Source of the DNA: Candidatus Poseidoniales archaeon
Lineage (GTDB): Archaea; Thermoplasmatota; Poseidoniia; Poseidoniales; Poseidoniaceae
NCBI GenBank assembly: GCA_009887095.1
Contig: QXYC01000015.1
Location: 34,388 to 98,387 of the forward strand
Reading direction: 5' to 3'
DNA: 64,000 nt
A program made the position numbers and the translations under genes. Below are positions 17,619 to 26,082 of this stretch, piece by piece. The notes under the pieces are model-generated. The model had not been told where the DNA came from, did not search any database, and saw only the letters and a program-made list of their open reading frames with translations. How positions within the stretch are numbered: position 1 is the stretch's first letter; the number at the start of each line of letters is the position of its first letter.

Positions 17619-20144
17619 TTAACGACCCATTACAGCGGCGTGAACCTGCGCTTGAACTTCTTTCATACGAGATTTGGCACCGAGTTCTCTGAAGACAGCC
17701 AATGCACGTTGCAGGTATTCCATCCGCCGTGGTTTGTCCGGCGCAACGCCTCCAAGCCGGGAAAGAAGCTCACCAATTTGCATCCGCAAATCATTGGCTT
17801 CGGCAATCACGAGTGCTTCTCGATAATGTTCCATAGCATCTTCAGCCCGACCTGCGTCTTGGACAACTTCGCCGAGTAAAATTGTGATTTCCACGAGGGA
17901 CAGCAAGTCGCCAGCCACGCTCATTGTTTCGAGAGCGGTGGAGTAGTGGTGCGACGCAACATCAGCGTCGCCCACTTTCGCATAGTATCGACCAAGCACC
18001 GCTTGTGCGCGAGCGTGCAGGACTGCATCGGAACCACCATCGGTTCGTTCGAATGCCTCGAGGGCGTGGTCACGGGCACGGTCAATTTCGCCTAGGTCGA
18101 GGAAAGAACGGGCAAGAATCAATTGCGAACCAATCAAGTCCATCCCGTCTGATTCCTTGAGAATGGCCTCGACTTCGCCATATGCTTCGAGGGCCTTTGT
18201 ACGATCGTTCTTCCTTCGCAACAGGTAACCCATGTTATTGTAGGAACGGGCTGCGCCTTTGGCATCTTCCAGTTCGATGAACTTCTCGAGTGCTTCGCGG
18301 TGCATGCTTAGCGCTTTGTCAGCGTTGCCTTGTTTGAGCGAAATATCTGCAAGTGCAGCAAGAATTTCTGCTTCCACCAATGTCGAATTGGATTTACCTG
18401 CCAGTGATTGAGCCTCCGAGAAGACACCCTCTGCTTCGGAAAACCGACCCAACAGGACAAGAACTTCGCCTTGCAGTTGACGAACTCGCATGTAGATGCC
18501 AGCCTCAAGATCTGAGCCATCAACACTCTCCATGAGCGGCAGAAGTTCCATGTGGCCCTGTGCGACGAGGTTGCGTCCATCACCAGCAATCAATTCCGAT
18601 GCCATTTCATGGTCGTCTGAACGGATGAGGTGGTGAATGTGTTCAATGGTTAGGTCTGCATTTTTAGGTTGCTTTGCATACCATGAACAGCACTTGGAGT
18701 GGAATGACTTGCGTGTGGCTTCGTCAAGACTCCGGAGCAAGAATTCGCGGATTAAATCGTGAACGTCGTATGTTTCTGTGTCGGCTTGACGGGCTAGGCC
18801 TTGTTCGACAAGCGCATCGAGTTCGTCTGTGTCAAGGCCTTGTTCAGCAAGTGCGGCGAGTTCAACTGGTTCGCGATAAATTGCCAGTGCAGAAAGAACA
18901 CGCTTTTGCTCCGCACTCAATTTTGAAAAGATTTCAACCGTGACATAATTTTCCAATGTCTCGTGGAAAGCTCCCGCCGATGCACCTCGATTGATAAGTT
19001 CCAGAACCAGAGGATGGCCCCGAGATAATCCGTGAATGTGCAGCCATTGCTCATCAGCCAATTCATCGAAGCTGCTGAGAAGTTTCCTTCCAGCATCTGA
19101 ATCGAGTCCATCCAATGGAAGAACCAAACTTGCGATTCGACCTTCTGCATCCTTCGTTGGTACCACAGGCTTGAACGATCTGGAAAATAACACAAGGGCT
19201 ATTTTTTCTTCACTGCCAAGAAGCGCTAACGACATTGCTTGGAAAGTCTGATGAAGCGTCACGTCGGCGACCTTGTGAAAATCGTCGATCACAATGAGTG
19301 ATGGTGTGCCCTCAAGCGCATCAACGAGCAACCGTGCTGCGTCTGCCGGCTGTGGAACCGGCGTGGCTGCAAGGTAATCTGCAAAAGTGGAGTCACCGAT
19401 GTTAGCCAGCCAATCTGCAACTGATTCAAAGAACGATCGAGAACCTTCCCAGTCCTGACAGCGATGGTAGAGTAAATTTCGGCGGTGCATAAACCGCTCA
19501 ATGAGCTTCGAAGCAACGGTTGTTTTGCCAATGCCCGCAATTCCGGGAATAAGCAAGGTCGTCGCACGAGCCTCAATCAAATTCGCCATGTTGTCGAGTT
19601 CTTTTTCTCGCCCATAGAAATGTCGCAAACGAGGAAGATCTCCCAATGAGGTCACCAGTTGCTTCTCCACGTGCTTGGAGAGGTCCCGCTCGATGAGGTC
19701 TGCAGAAAGTGTTCGAGCATCAAGCACGCAGTTGTCATCCATGTATCGAATGATATCGACCGGGCGCATCGAGAACGGAAGTTTTTCGTTGACTTCACCA
19801 AGCGTGGAATGGACCGTTTGCCCATCTTCCAAGATTGCTCGAAGGGGGAAGGAACGAAGGCGTCGCCATGTTTCCTCACTGAGATTCATACCAGGATCTG
19901 TCAGAAAGTACGCTTTTCGCTTTCGTGAAACGCCTTTAACATGAGCTTGCCGTTCGATGAGAAGCCCTTGGTCCTTCAGGCCGGCAATGGCTCTTGGTAC
20001 ATTTGAACGTGCAATTGCCACAGCATTTGCAATGCCCATTTGGGACAATGCAAACGGCACTTCGACACTGTTCTTGAAGTCGGTGTAATCGAGCAGGTGG
20101 AGGAGAATTCTCTCCTGTACGCCGGGCTTGGGATGAACCGCCAT
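17619..20144 (-). CDS. Winged-helix / STAND NTPase / TPR signalling regulator
   Basis: An 841-residue cytoplasmic protein with three parts. Residues 1-80 look like a winged helix-turn-helix (QERILLHLLDYT, then VPRAIAGLKDQGLLIER) of the type used for DNA binding. Residues about 180-480 are a STAND-class P-loop NTPase: FYGREKEL module start, Walker A GIAGIGKTT at 201-209, Walker B SLIVIDDFHK near 285, and LVLFSRS as sensor 1. A winged-helix segment follows around 400-470. Residues about 540-835 are tetratricopeptide-like helical repeats (ARSYNNMGYLLRRKNDRTKALEA is typical). The architecture matches MalT/NB-ARC-like ligand-sensing regulators. It is transcribed toward the pilin operon with five bases between stops, so read-through could interfere. 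Likely a transcription regulator or signalling hub; its targets and inducer are unknown. Confidence 0.8.
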   Translation of the reverse strand: MAVHPKPGVQERILLHLLDYTDFKNSVEVPFALSQMGIANAVAIARSNVPRAIAGLKDQGLLIERQAHVKGVSRKRKAYFLTDPGMNLSEETWRRLRSFPLRAILEDGQTVHSTLGEVNEKLPFSMRPVDIIRYMDDNCVLDARTLSADLIERDLSKHVEKQLVTSLGDLPRLRHFYGREKELDNMANLIEARATTLLIPGIAGIGKTTVASKLIERFMHRRNLLYHRCQDWEGSRSFFESVADWLANIGDSTFADYLAATPVPQPADAARLLVDALEGTPSLIVIDDFHKVADVTLHQTFQAMSLALLGSEEKIALVLFSRSFKPVVPTKDAEGRIASLVLPLDGLDSDAGRKLLSSFDELADEQWLHIHGLSRGHPLVLELINRGASAGAFHETLENYVTVEIFSKLSAEQKRVLSALAIYREPVELAALAEQGLDTDELDALVEQGLARQADTETYDVHDLIREFLLRSLDEATRKSFHSKCCSWYAKQPKNADLTIEHIHHLIRSDDHEMASELIAGDGRNLVAQGHMELLPLMESVDGSDLEAGIYMRVRQLQGEVLVLLGRFSEAEGVFSEAQSLAGKSNSTLVEAEILAALADISLKQGNADKALSMHREALEKFIELEDAKGAARSYNNMGYLLRRKNDRTKALEAYGEVEAILKESDGMDLIGSQLILARSFLDLGEIDRARDHALEAFERTDGGSDAVLHARAQAVLGRYYAKVGDADVASHHYSTALETMSVAGDLLSLVEITILLGEVVQDAGRAEDAMEHYREALVIAEANDLRMQIGELLSRLGGVAPDKPRRMEYLQRALAVFRELGAKSRMKEVQAQVHAAVMGR

Positions 20145-20201
20145 AGACTCCCACCCACACTTATCCTCTTCAAGGCTTGTGACTCATTGAGCACCAGTTA
20201 A

Positions 20202-23200
20202 TCACTGGCCAGGCTTGTAATTCGGGTCTGGAACCCAGCTGTTGCTGGTTTCATCCCAAAGCCATCCTGGGTGAGTGGATGCAGCCGGCACTGCTGTTGT
20301 TGCCGCTACCGGAGCGGCAGCCGCAGCCGATGCGATGGCTACTGGCTCTTGGCGTGCTTTTGCCCATGCATACGGATCTTCTTCAGCCGCTGTTCCCGGA
20401 GTGTCGGTCATGACGTCTTCTTCAATTTCCTCGTATTCAACTTGGAAGAAGAACGCACCTGCGCCGAGGAGTATGAGAACACCGACAATTGCACCGATGA
20501 TGAGGAAGAGGTTGCCACTATCTGATTCAGCGGAATCGGAACTCAACTGGAATTGAGTATCTGCTGTGGTACCTGGTGCTGAGTATACTTGACCATCCAT
20601 TTCAAAGATGACCTTTGCATTGTCCGCTCCAGACATTTGGTTTTGAGCGATGTCCATGGTCCAAGTTCCATCCGCTCCAACACGTGTCGAATTCAATCGA
20701 ACACCCTTTGCGTCATCGAACCGTGCAGCGACCATGCTGTTTGGCAATCCTTGACCGCTGAAGGTTGCTGGATCGTTTGCAGATACAAAGCCGCTGTCCA
20801 CACGTTCTGCACTGAATGCAACGGACACGACGACGATGTTGACCTTGTAGGAGTAGGCCACTGAATCGTATGAGTCGCGTGCCTCGAACATTAATCCAAC
20901 AAGGGACCAATCTGCAATCACAGACGTTGGTTGAACCCACGGAGGGTTGTAGGTTGCAACACCTTTGGCACTAATTGAGACATAATCCGCATAGAAATCG
21001 TCATCGAGGTTTGTTTGTTCGTCAAAGACATCGAACAGCAAATCATTTTCCGCCTCACCGGTACCATCAGGGTCACTGAAGTACTGGGTCAAGTCGATGG
21101 TTGCGCCGTTACCACATCGGTCGATTGCATTCGAATTTGCATCACAGAAGATGGTGATTGTCCCAACCCATCCTTCTTGGTCAAAGATTGGAGCGATGTT
21201 ATCGGCATCCGTTGGGTTGTCGATTGTGATACGAATTCGACTCTCAGTCGAGTAATCCTCACCATCGTAGGCACGGATCACAAGTTCGTATTGTTGGTCG
21301 TGGATTAACTTGGAAGTGTCCCAAGCAACAGCCCAAGCACCGTTCGGAGCGAAGTTGGTCACAGGGTTTGGTCCATTGTTCAACATGAGACCGCTTGCGA
21401 GGTCCTGAATGTCGATTTCGACGCGAGTGACTTGGCCGTCATTGTCCCTTGCCACACCTTGAATCAAGTATTCATCTGAGGCACGGATGACATCACTTGG
21501 AATTGGTTGACTGACTGAAACAAACGGAAGTGCGTTGTCGTTATCAATGGTGAGGGTACGGGTTTCCGCATTGCATACACCGACGAGGTCGATGCAGAAA
21601 TCGCTGTCAGCCGCCCAAACTTGGAACGTGTACGTACCAGAGTCTAATTCTTCGAATTGCCAGTCATAGGACCAAACAGTGGAACCTTCAATGGCGAAAT
21701 GTGAGCTGTAGTCATTTGGACCAGAGATATCAAACCAAATTGATTGGATATCACTTCCCCATGTTCCAGAGTATGGGTCGCTGGCGGTTCCAGTGAAGGC
21801 AACCTTTGCGTTTCCATGGGTGGTGCCGTCGTTTGGTGTTTCCACTAAAATCGTAGGCGCCACAAGGTTGAGTTTGTACTTACGGACTTCGATTGGCGAG
21901 TACTCAAGTCCGTCATAGGATCGGACTCGGAAGGTAACATCGCCTTCGCCTTCTGGGTGAGCGGACATGTCCCAATCAAACGACCATGACTTGAACGGGT
22001 GATTTGCAAGGGTGATCTCACCTCCAGCACCGGATGTGTCAATGGCCGAGTACCAGTCTTGTGATCCAGGAGGTTGAACTTCGACTCGCTTAATCAGTCC
22101 GAATTGCTTTTCATACGCAACAATATCCAACGGATACGGTCCTGCGATTCCGTCCCAAGCAGTCCCTGTAAGGGTCACTGTGGTCGCAAAAGATGCACCG
22201 TCTCCTTGAGAAACATCGACGCTTGGCTTGAGGTTGTCGAGATTGATGACCTCATCGATGCCACCGTCAAGAACGATATCGAAGTCTTTGGTACCTTTTC
22301 CAAACTTGAAAGCATTCACGCTGTAGAATGGAAGTTCTCGGTTGCCTGCGTCACAATTGGAGGTATCTTCACCAGTTTGAGCTGCGTCAGCATCGTCGAC
22401 GAAGGTGTCGCCATCGTTGTCGTAACCGTCGGAGCATGTGTTCTCATCCATGAATTCAGTAATGCCTGGTGCGATTGTCACTTCAACATTCGATTCGCCA
22501 ACAAGATGGTTCCAGTTTCGGTCGATGTAAAAATCACTTGGGAGCGAGATCTCTGGAGTGAAGCCAAACGCATCGGTTTGCAGGGTGTAGAGTGGCAAGC
22601 CAGTTGCATCGCTGATCACAACGGTTGCATCGGCGACGTTGTTGTTTTGAGCTTTGACTTGATAACGGACAAGCTCGCCTTCCCGGACTTGGCTTCCCCA
22701 AGCTGAATTTTGGTTCTGAACATGGACCTTACTCGCATCAAAATTTTGGAGGTCTGCGTAGGAGAACACCGTCGAGTTGTCGACCACTTCGAGGGCCATT
22801 GGCATGAAAGCAGGTGGCAATGCGGCAGTGGTTGGCACTTGCAAGCACTCATCGAGAACATATGGGCATTCTGCGCCCAACCATTGGAGGTTGACAGGGA
22901 AGAGTTCGCCTGCACCTGGGTCAGGCATGTATTCAGATTGCACTGTCACTCGTGATTCAGTGATGTTGTACACCTGACTTGCGTTGCTGTAACTGTTTCC
23001 AGAGAAGTAGGCAATCGAACCGTACTTTGTTCCGTAATTGTCGTCATACATCGAGATGTTTGCTGCAAATGCGCCGACTTCGATGGTGTTGCGTTGTGCG
23101 TTGACAATACCGCCCTTGATTCGAATTCCATCTCCGCCATTGTTCACCACGGTGTTGTCGTAAAGAGTGGCAGAGGACATGAAGACGTGAATGGCAGGAC

Positions 23201-24584
23201 AAGCGAAATCCCCTCCATACATTTGAGAGTTGCATGTACCAGAGTTGTTGGAAATTTGGTTGTTCGCAAGGTAAAGACGAGCGGCTGTTGGTGTTGGGAC
23301 GTTCCATCCTTGGTCGTTGAAATGGTATTCACCGATAAGCACTGCTTCCTTAGCCGTGTCCTGAATGGTGTTGTTTTCTGCGACGACATCGGATGTACCG
23401 TAAATCCACAATCCATTCCATCCGCCAATTGGGCCGATGACGTTGTTGTGAATAGCAACGGTTGATGAGCGAATTCCGAATCCTGAAGATTCACCAGCGC
23501 CCGATATTACATTGTCCCGGGCAACCACAATTGCATCATCATACGCAGTGATCCCTGCTCCTTCTTCGGTAGTGATGATGTTATTCTCGATGTTGAGGGT
23601 GTGACGGATGGTTCCGGTTTCTTTGTGTGAGTTTGTGTCAATTGCGTTGCACTTTACATCGATCGTGGAGTTTGACAGCCATCCAGAGGTCCCTTTCAGA
23701 AACACTCCAAACGAATTTTCTTGAACATCAAGATTGTCGAGGTTGATGTACGAGTCTTCTATGAACATGACGGTACGGCCGCCGCCCTGACTGCTGCAAT
23801 CTGGTTCCGTACTTCCAGTGAGCTTGGAGTTTATGACGTTCACAGTTGCTAGAATTCCTGCACCTGCGTTGTATGCACGGACTGCGGATGCATCGTATCC
23901 GTTGCCGTCGACTCCATTCTCAAACTCGGAATCTTGGAGGGTTGGGGCGGCAAAATCAACTGCGAGGACATTTGAGGTATTGATGTCCTTGAATGAGAGT
24001 CCTGTAGCGATGATTGAGGAACCATCGAAGACAATGGCGCCGTATTGAACTTGCTGAAGGGAGGGCACGTAAATTGGGTATCCATAGGCATCTTGCATGT
24101 AGAGGTAGTTCAGCGACGTAGCGCTCGTTGATTGATCAACAGTGCTTCGAATAATCAAACCCGACCCGCAGGCCGCATCGGTGTTGGTGTAGGTGCTGGA
24201 GCCGTTGACCGCACATCGGCCAGTTCTGTTCCAATCCGCTTCACTTTGGGGCTTTTGCCAAATCATTCGAGCCGAGTTCGATGAGGACCCCCCGCTGGCA
24301 CCGCAAGCAGTGTCTGCCACGCAGATAGCGCCTTCAACATCGATGAAGGCTCCTACAGGCAAGTTGATGTTGGTTCCTGCGTTGATGATGAGCTTTGAAC
24401 CTTCAGCCACAGTGATGTCGCCGTTAAGGTTGATTGTGCCGGTCCATGTTTCCGTCCCGGTGATGGTTCCGGAGGTTGTTTCGTTCACAGCAGATGCAGA
24501 TGGCAAGGTGATCAAACCAGCGAGGCTCGAAAGCAACAGAAGGGCAACTAACGATAGGCTTTTTCGGGATGTATGTTCAGACAT
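20202..24584 (-). CDS. Membrane-anchored parallel beta-helix surface protein
   Basis: A 1460-residue exported protein. I choose the ATG at 24584, which gives MSEHTSRKSLSLVALLLLSS, a clean signal peptide with cleavage after SASA; the open frame to 24650 only adds an unlikely leader. Residues about 40-600 contain repeated short strands with Asn/Asp turns (ENNIITTEEGAGITAYDDAI, RDNVISGAGESSGFGI, AENNTIQDTAKEAVLI), typical of right-handed beta-helix (pectate-lyase/NosD-like) folds. Then come Ig-like and Big-type modules and one EF-hand/TSP3-like loop (DGYDNDGDTFVDD). A membrane helix near residues 1370-1392 (LFLIIGAIVGVLILLGAGAFFF) is followed by an acidic cytoplasmic tail ending PGWLWDETSNSWVPDPNY. 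Possible carbohydrate-binding or adhesin role. A TATA-like GTTATAT lies at 24621-24628 on the minus strand, and a repeated-box array lies further upstream. Confidence 0.8.
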   Translation of the reverse strand: MSEHTSRKSLSLVALLLLSSLAGLITLPSASAVNETTSGTITGTETWTGTINLNGDITVAEGSKLIINAGTNINLPVGAFIDVEGAICVADTACGASGGSSSNSARMIWQKPQSEADWNRTGRCAVNGSSTYTNTDAACGSGLIIRSTVDQSTSATSLNYLYMQDAYGYPIYVPSLQQVQYGAIVFDGSSIIATGLSFKDINTSNVLAVDFAAPTLQDSEFENGVDGNGYDASAVRAYNAGAGILATVNVINSKLTGSTEPDCSSQGGGRTVMFIEDSYINLDNLDVQENSFGVFLKGTSGWLSNSTIDVKCNAIDTNSHKETGTIRHTLNIENNIITTEEGAGITAYDDAIVVARDNVISGAGESSGFGIRSSTVAIHNNVIGPIGGWNGLWIYGTSDVVAENNTIQDTAKEAVLIGEYHFNDQGWNVPTPTAARLYLANNQISNNSGTCNSQMYGGDFACPAIHVFMSSATLYDNTVVNNGGDGIRIKGGIVNAQRNTIEVGAFAANISMYDDNYGTKYGSIAYFSGNSYSNASQVYNITESRVTVQSEYMPDPGAGELFPVNLQWLGAECPYVLDECLQVPTTAALPPAFMPMALEVVDNSTVFSYADLQNFDASKVHVQNQNSAWGSQVREGELVRYQVKAQNNNVADATVVISDATGLPLYTLQTDAFGFTPEISLPSDFYIDRNWNHLVGESNVEVTIAPGITEFMDENTCSDGYDNDGDTFVDDADAAQTGEDTSNCDAGNRELPFYSVNAFKFGKGTKDFDIVLDGGIDEVINLDNLKPSVDVSQGDGASFATTVTLTGTAWDGIAGPYPLDIVAYEKQFGLIKRVEVQPPGSQDWYSAIDTSGAGGEITLANHPFKSWSFDWDMSAHPEGEGDVTFRVRSYDGLEYSPIEVRKYKLNLVAPTILVETPNDGTTHGNAKVAFTGTASDPYSGTWGSDIQSIWFDISGPNDYSSHFAIEGSTVWSYDWQFEELDSGTYTFQVWAADSDFCIDLVGVCNAETRTLTIDNDNALPFVSVSQPIPSDVIRASDEYLIQGVARDNDGQVTRVEIDIQDLASGLMLNNGPNPVTNFAPNGAWAVAWDTSKLIHDQQYELVIRAYDGEDYSTESRIRITIDNPTDADNIAPIFDQEGWVGTITIFCDANSNAIDRCGNGATIDLTQYFSDPDGTGEAENDLLFDVFDEQTNLDDDFYADYVSISAKGVATYNPPWVQPTSVIADWSLVGLMFEARDSYDSVAYSYKVNIVVVSVAFSAERVDSGFVSANDPATFSGQGLPNSMVAARFDDAKGVRLNSTRVGADGTWTMDIAQNQMSGADNAKVIFEMDGQVYSAPGTTADTQFQLSSDSAESDSGNLFLIIGAIVGVLILLGAGAFFFQVEYEEIEEDVMTDTPGTAAEEDPYAWAKARQEPVAIASAAAAAPVAATTAVPAASTHPGWLWDETSNSWVPDPNYKPGQ

Positions 24585-24619
24585 GACTGGCACCGCTGTT
24601 TCCCACACATCAACACGAG

Positions 24620-24628
24620 AGATATAAC
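24620..24628 (-). promoter_or_regulatory. TATA-like box of the beta-helix protein gene
   Basis: Read on the minus strand, this is TTATATCTC within GTTATATCTC. It stands about 36-44 bases upstream of the ATG at 24584, which would put transcription start a few bases upstream of the ATG and give a nearly leaderless mRNA. The weak Shine-Dalgarno match (GGTGCC) is consistent with that. Confidence 0.4.
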
Positions 24629-24653
24629 ACTGCGCCTCTATTGCCACCATTCG

Positions 24654-24723
24654 TGTATCAATTGGGCCTCGATTGTATCACTAATAAGAGAGTGATTGTA
24701 TCACCTAATAACCTAAAGTATCA
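24654..24723. promoter_or_regulatory. Phased array of four TGTATCA boxes (putative operator)
   Basis: TGTATCA occurs at 24654-24660, 24674-24680 and 24697-24703, and AGTATCA at 24717-24723. Start-to-start spacings are 20, 23 and 20 bases, close to two helical turns each. The two central copies extend to GATTGTATCAC(C)TAATAA, at 24671-24687 and 24694-24711. The array is directly upstream of the TATA-like box of the beta-helix surface protein gene and downstream of the stop of the subtilase gene at 24794. The spacing suggests a protein binding one face of the DNA cooperatively, as activator or repressor. The cognate factor is unknown. Confidence 0.55.
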
Positions 24724-24793
24724 AACTTAACGGCAGGGCTACAGAGAGGTTTTGCCTCTCAGTCACCCATTGCATTGGAAAAACGGCGCGTCG

Positions 24794-26014
24794 TCAACAG
24801 GTTGGAGCCGTTGATGTTACTTCGTTAATCCAGTCCAGCGCTCGTAATTCCCCGTATCCGGTTTGGTCGTCATGCAGTCCATCATCATGCAACGGATTGA
24901 CCGAGTTCATGAGTGCAATTTTGATGACATCAATGCACGAGCCGTTGCTGGTTTGTGTTGGCTTGTATTCGGGATGTTCTTCTAAGAGAAGAGAAAGTGC
25001 GGCTGTGACAAACACTGTTGCATCTGAGGTACCGGTGCTGGAATACCATGCATTGTTGCTTCCTGTGCTGATAATTCCAACGCCTGGAGCAACGACTTCG
25101 GGTTTTTGATTTGGATGGTCCCTTCTTTCCCCACCCTCGAGGTTTTGTGATCCCTTCGATGAATTAACCCAAACCTCCTGTGTGATTGTGGTGGCACCCA
25201 CTGTGATGACACGAGGTATGTTGGCGGGGACTGATACGAGTCCATCATCACCCGCACCACCATCGTTCCCTGCCGCAGCTACAACGAAAATTCCTGAATC
25301 AACAGCCCTGCGTGTGGCCGATGCTGTTGCTCCTTCCCTGTTTGCATCGAGGTTTTGTTCACCGCCCAGTGACAACGAAATGATGTCTGCTTCAAAGGTA
25401 TCTTGGCACCAACGAATTGCTTCTGCTACCGTTCGTTCATCACCACTGTTGCCCCCATCTGGGTCAGCTCCGAGGGCGGCCGCTACCCCGAGTGTAACCC
25501 CTGGTGCGGCTCCAAGTTGATGCCCGTCTGCCACTAAAATCCCAGCCATAAGCGTACCATGGGCGATCAAACCGTAATCAATCGGAACTGATGAGGCACC
25601 TCGGAGGTCCTTGAACGTCAGATCGACTTCTGCAAGAGCCTCATGCGTGCTGTCTATTCCGGTGTCAACCATGCAAACTCGGACTCCAGCGCCCGTCAAT
25701 CCTGCGTCCGAGGCATCTGAGAGTTGTGTGACTTCGTTTGCCCATTCGGAAGTTGGTAAGTTCAACTCGACAATCAAGAGTCCAGAATTCCAAATGGCGA
25801 ACATGGTCGATATGAACAAGGCGAAGATGAAACCATTGGCAACAAACGCTCGTTGTCGCCTCGATCGGAGTACTGGAGCTGCCTCCAGTGGAGCCCAACC
25901 TGTCACCTCTGCCCGCCACGCTCCTTGGAAGCCAACCGCTGCAGGGTCGATAGCAGACAGGATCCGAGCATCTTCCGGTTCAGGGAGATACTCAACATGT
26001 CCTAATTGATCCAT
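24794..26014 (-). CDS. Membrane-anchored subtilisin-like serine protease (S8)
   Basis: A 406-residue protease with an unusual layout. A cytoplasmic head of about 55 residues precedes one transmembrane helix (residues 57-80, ANGFIFALFISTMFAIW), so the catalytic domain should lie outside the cell. The S8 triad is complete: Asp117 in VCMVDTGID, His152 in AHGTLMAG and Ser330 in STGTSDA, with Asn250 (AAAGND) as the oxyanion residue. There is no obvious inhibitory propeptide and the anchor is N-terminal, unlike classical secreted subtilisins. A strong GGAGGTG Shine-Dalgarno site precedes the ATG at 26014. The gene sits between the giant AglB and the beta-helix protein, so it may mature surface proteins or degrade external protein. 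Substrate is unknown. Confidence 0.88.
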   Translation of the reverse strand: MDQLGHVEYLPEPEDARILSAIDPAAVGFQGAWRAEVTGWAPLEAAPVLRSRRQRAFVANGFIFALFISTMFAIWNSGLLIVELNLPTSEWANEVTQLSDASDAGLTGAGVRVCMVDTGIDSTHEALAEVDLTFKDLRGASSVPIDYGLIAHGTLMAGILVADGHQLGAAPGVTLGVAAALGADPDGGNSGDERTVAEAIRWCQDTFEADIISLSLGGEQNLDANREGATASATRRAVDSGIFVVAAAGNDGGAGDDGLVSVPANIPRVITVGATTITQEVWVNSSKGSQNLEGGERRDHPNQKPEVVAPGVGIISTGSNNAWYSSTGTSDATVFVTAALSLLLEEHPEYKPTQTSNGSCIDVIKIALMNSVNPLHDDGLHDDQTGYGELRALDWINEVTSTAPTC

Positions 26015-26061
26015 ACTACACCTCCACAGGCTTCGCCCTTAACCTTCAAGCGAAAGGTGAC

Positions 26062-26070
26062 GGTATAATG
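26062..26070 (-). promoter_or_regulatory. TATA-like box of the subtilase gene
   Basis: On the minus strand this reads CATTATACC, 48 bases or more upstream of the ATG at 26014. Transcription would then start near 26037, giving a leader of about 22 bases that includes the GGAGGTG Shine-Dalgarno site. It lies just downstream of the AglB stop at 26083, indicating that the protease can be transcribed separately. Confidence 0.45.
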
Positions 26071-26082
26071 GGTTGTTCTCAA

